From Microbacterium sp. CH12i (GTDB taxonomy: Bacteria; Actinomycetota; Actinomycetes; Actinomycetales; Microbacteriaceae), in assembly GCF_000685355.1 (NCBI RefSeq), contig NZ_JHET01000013.1, positions 62,001 through 126,000 on the forward strand: a DNA stretch of 64,000 nt. The letters are read 5' to 3'. Under the pieces are notes generated by a model, which saw nothing but the letters and a program-made list of their open reading frames with translations, ran no database searches and was not told the DNA's origin. Each line of letters opens with the position of its first letter. The first letter of the stretch is position 1. Shown here in pieces: positions 62,105-64,000 of this stretch. Made by a program: the position numbers and the translations under genes.

Positions 62105-62368
62105 ATGGCCAACGTGACAAAGACGGAACTGAACCAGCAGACCGCGCGGGTGCTGGCGCGCGTCGCCGCGGGTGAACGGCTCACGGTCACTGATCGCGGA
62201 CGACCGATCGCCGAGCTGTCGCCACCCGAGAAGGACGCCTGGTCGGAGCTCGTCGCAAGCGGCCAAGTCACGCTCCCGACGAAGACGGGAGCGCTCAAGG
62301 CACCCGCAGTCAAAGCCGCCAAATCTACCCGGGAGATCCTCGACGACCTGCGTGCGGACCGCCTGTGA
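62105..62368 (+). CDS. Phd/YefM-type antitoxin of a VapBC-like pair
   Basis: 87 residues from ATG 62105, with GGAGGT upstream. The N-terminal dimer/DNA-binding fold reads NVTKTELNQQTARVLARVAA, GERLTVTDRGRPIAELSPPE, the Phd/YefM pattern. The C-terminal ~45 residues (KSTREILDDLRADRL) form the usual toxin-binding tail. Its stop overlaps the toxin start by four bases (GTGA), the standard TA layout. It should neutralise the PIN toxin and repress the pair. Confidence 0.92.
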   Translation: MANVTKTELNQQTARVLARVAAGERLTVTDRGRPIAELSPPEKDAWSELVASGQVTLPTKTGALKAPAVKAAKSTREILDDLRADRL

Positions 62369-62742
62369 TCTACCTCGACACTTCCGCCGCCGCGAAAGCG
62401 CTCATCGATGAAGACGGTAGCGATCCCGTGCGTCGATTGTTCGCAGACGGCACAGCGTTCATATCCTCAAAGCTCCTCGCCGTAGAACTTCATGCGGTCG
62501 CAGACCGTCGCATGATCAGCGCAGACGCCGCGCAAGAACTACTCGACCGGGTGGCGCTCGTGGCGCTCAACGACGGCATCCTCGACGAAGCGGTCAGCAT
62601 GCACAGCGGCCTGCGCACCCTCGATGCACTGCACCTGGCAACGGCCGTACGACTCAAGGACGTAGTCACCGGCATCCTCACGTTCGACACAGAGCTGGCG
62701 GATGCAGCGGCACGGCAAGACATCCGCGCGGTAGTCGCCTAG
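62365..62742 (+). CDS. PIN-domain (VapC-like) toxin ribonuclease
   Basis: 125 residues from a GTG at 62365. PIN acidic residues are all visible: D5 in IYLDTSAAAKAL, E41 in KLLAVELHAVADRR, D87 in RTLDALHLATAVRL and D108 in GILTFDTELADAA. VapC toxins cleave tRNA or rRNA when their antitoxin is degraded. The Phd-type antitoxin partner upstream is a common mixed pairing. Both genes look intact within an otherwise decayed region. Confidence 0.93.
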   Translation: MIYLDTSAAAKALIDEDGSDPVRRLFADGTAFISSKLLAVELHAVADRRMISADAAQELLDRVALVALNDGILDEAVSMHSGLRTLDALHLATAVRLKDVVTGILTFDTELADAAARQDIRAVVA

Positions 62743-62770
62743 CGCGATATCCGCACTCGCCGAATGCTCA

Positions 62771-62923
62771 CTACTCCTGTTTGCTGAACATTCCGCGACA
62801 CACCAGGAACAGACCGGCGCTCGCAGCATCCGCCACATCGCGCAACCCGGTGACTCCCGCCCAGACCTCAGCTTTCTCCCACGGCGCTTCGCCGGCCAGA
62901 CGACGAGCCCGATCATCATGCAT
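62771..62923 (-). CDS. Small hypothetical protein
   Basis: 50 residues from ATG 62923 (MHDDRARRLAGEAPWEKAEV, then WAGVTGLRDVADAASAGLFL), ending MFSKQE. AAGGTAGG lies seven bases upstream, a fair ribosome site. It is divergent from the strong promoter at 62935-62962. No family recognised. Codon use is like the host's. It could be a real micro-protein or chance. Confidence 0.4.
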   Translation of the reverse strand: MHDDRARRLAGEAPWEKAEVWAGVTGLRDVADAASAGLFLVCRGMFSKQE

Positions 62924-62934
62924 GTATACCTACC

Positions 62935-62962
62935 TTGACACTAGCTATTAGCTATCTATAGA
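62935..62962 (+). promoter_or_regulatory. Strong sigma-70-type promoter in an AT-rich patch
   Basis: TTGACA (62935-62940), 16-base spacer, TATAGA (62957-62962). The spacer contains TAGCTAT twice in tandem, a possible operator. The patch is clearly more AT-rich than the genome average and drives the two unknown genes downstream. It is one of the best consensus promoters in the window. Confidence 0.7.
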
Positions 62963-63001
62963 ATGAGGTTTACTAGACTTCCCCGACAGGAGAACATGAC
63001 A

Positions 63002-63457
63002 ATGGAAACAACTGACATCACCGTCCCTGTGCCGACCCAGCAGGTTGCGAACTTCTACCGATGGTTTGCCGAATGGACGGAACAAAATGGTCACTTTCCT
63101 GCTGAGGCCGCGGCTCTGAACACGAACGCCGCAACGCTGTCCGAGCAGGATCAGAAAGCTGCAGTCCGCTGGTGGCAATCACTTGGCCTTCGCGAGCGGG
63201 AGATCTTCGGCCTGTGGATCGACGCTGCCCCTAACGTGCTTTCCGCCGACGAGATCGTGAATCGAATGTCACTCAAGGGACCACGCGACATCCCTGGAAT
63301 TCTTTCGTGGCCGACCCGCAAGGGCAAAAAGGTTGGGTTTAGAGTCCGATGGAGCTTCCGTCGTGATCCGCTCACCGACGAAGCGCTCTACGGCATCGAG
63401 GATGGCCCCTACGCGACGCTCCTCGGTCGCGCACGCGCGTTCGTTGAAGGGGAATGA
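63002..63457 (+). CDS. Hypothetical protein, winged-helix-like
   Basis: 151 residues from ATG 63002, with AGGAG nine bases upstream; ATGs at 62996 and 62963 are alternatives. The part RWFAEWTEQNGHFPAE is helical. WIDAAPNVLSADEIVNRMSL, KGPRDIPGILSWPTRKGKKV and GFRVRWSFRRDPLTDEALYG read like a winged-helix module with a basic wing. Some actinobacterial DUF6416-like proteins have this plan; the match is tentative. Four bases separate its stop from the next start, so they form an operon. Confidence 0.65.
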   Translation: METTDITVPVPTQQVANFYRWFAEWTEQNGHFPAEAAALNTNAATLSEQDQKAAVRWWQSLGLREREIFGLWIDAAPNVLSADEIVNRMSLKGPRDIPGILSWPTRKGKKVGFRVRWSFRRDPLTDEALYGIEDGPYATLLGRARAFVEGE

Positions 63458-63461
63458 CATC

Positions 63462-63992
63462 GTGATTGAGTTTATGGACCCGGAAGATCTGCGCAAGCCC
63501 GCGGTTCCCGGACACCAGGATCTGCGCGCATGGCGATTCCGCGACAAGTGGTGGAATGACGATACGTCCACGGTTCTGTGCTGGACCGGACTGAGGGGAG
63601 CGGTGTTCCACGAGCAGCACTGCACAACCACTCCTAAGGAGGAGCCAACAGCGAAACTCCGCATGGACCGAGTCCGCGCGGTCTTCGAAACCGAGCATCC
63701 GCTTGGCACATTTAGATGGTTCGGATTCTGCGGGAATTGCCTGACCCAGCGCATCGCGAACTTCGGTTGGCAGCCTTCCGAGCGCGATAAGGCCCAGCTC
63801 GATACGCTGAAAACTGTCCTCAACGACATCCGTATCCTCGGTGAGCAACCGATCTCGCGAAAAGAACTGACTGTTCGGATGAAACGCTACAACAGCGGCG
63901 CTCCGTCGCCACGCGAACTCAACCGTTTGCTGGACTATTACAGACAGAACCGAGGCGATGAAGAGTCCGATCTCACTTTGTTTCTGCTGTAA
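63462..63992 (+). CDS. Hypothetical protein, partner of the preceding gene
   Basis: 176 residues from a GTG at 63462 (VIEFMDPEDLRKPAVPGHQD) with AAGGGGA upstream; ATG 63474 is the alternative. Aromatic-rich N-terminal half (RAWRFRDKWWNDDTSTVLCW, FRWFGFCGNCLTQRIANFGW) with a CxxC pair, then a helical C-terminal half (AQLDTLKTVLNDIRILGEQP, SPRELNRLLDYYRQNRG). No family recognised. Lower GC and its place beside restriction and toxin-antitoxin remnants suggest accessory DNA. Confidence 0.65.
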   Translation: MIEFMDPEDLRKPAVPGHQDLRAWRFRDKWWNDDTSTVLCWTGLRGAVFHEQHCTTTPKEEPTAKLRMDRVRAVFETEHPLGTFRWFGFCGNCLTQRIANFGWQPSERDKAQLDTLKTVLNDIRILGEQPISRKELTVRMKRYNSGAPSPRELNRLLDYYRQNRGDEESDLTLFLL

Positions 63993-64000
63993 GAGCACCG

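Noticed and set aside
1-64000. tRNA, rRNA or riboswitch genes
   Set aside because: No cloverleaf, rRNA-like or known riboswitch sequence was recognised in any intergenic gap by eye; a covariance-model search would be decisive.

Overview
The window looks like chromosomal DNA of a high-GC actinobacterium, most probably Microbacteriaceae and Microbacterium-like. Support comes from the codon bias (very frequent GGATGC), IdeR/DtxR-type iron boxes, a DUF222/13E12 HNH gene with a LexA-like box, a DUF3516-type helicase, an HtaA domain protein and mycothiol-type ArsC proteins. No rRNA, tRNA, CRISPR array or complete insertion sequence was seen.

Layout. 0-4.3 kb: start of a class II HMG-CoA reductase, a GAF/PucR regulator split by a frameshift, and a SulP transporter with its ArsR-type regulator and operator. 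4.3-10.4 kb: a DUF998 membrane protein, then a siderophore uptake operon (binding lipoprotein, two FecCD permeases, FecE-like ATPase, siderophore-interacting flavoprotein) under two iron boxes. 10.4-18.1 kb: FUSC membrane protein, DNA alkylation repair protein, DeoD, YjdM, an MFS transporter and a large helicase. 18.1-20.2 kb: a histidine phosphatase next to a deletion scar joining half an RpiR regulator to an ABC ATPase that lacks its Walker A. 20.2-27.5 kb: azoreductase/HxlR pair, large SDR, M4 protease with an emfourin-type inhibitor, MscS, VOC protein, RNase H. 27.5-36 kb: a hydroaromatic (quinate/shikimate type) cluster with TetR, cyclase, a sugar-type ABC importer, shikimate dehydrogenase and a divergent QuiC-like dehydratase behind twin TGTAC-N6-GTAC operators. 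36-42 kb: SRPBCC/ArsR pair and a partly decayed arsenic island (ACR3, ArsR-ArsC fusion, ArsC, plus remnants). 42-49.8 kb: ABC1 kinase, PadR, HNH protein, unknown protein, SSB, SDR, PfkB kinase. 49.8-58.1 kb: a compact cluster with a self-sufficient P450 (P450-PFOR), HtaA protein, serine hydrolase, SDR, two MFS transporters and a TetR repressor whose predicted operator occurs twice. 58.2-64 kb: an accessory end with a ScoMcrA-like protein, a GmrSD (DUF262) remnant, degenerate sequence, a VapBC-type toxin-antitoxin pair and two unknown genes behind a strong AT-rich promoter.

Two features run across the whole window. First, at least ten genes are interrupted by a single-base shift although both halves match one protein family. 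Most need one missing base restored, often in a short G or C run, which suggests sequence error as much as true decay. Second, several loci carry larger scars (RpiR/ABC fusion, collapsed TrxB, collapsed acetyltransferase, truncated flavoprotein) that cannot be single-base errors and point to real genome erosion.

The best candidate for an undescribed system is the TetR-controlled P450-PFOR cluster with its non-secreted HtaA protein. Second is the sugar-type ABC importer built into a quinate/shikimate catabolic operon.
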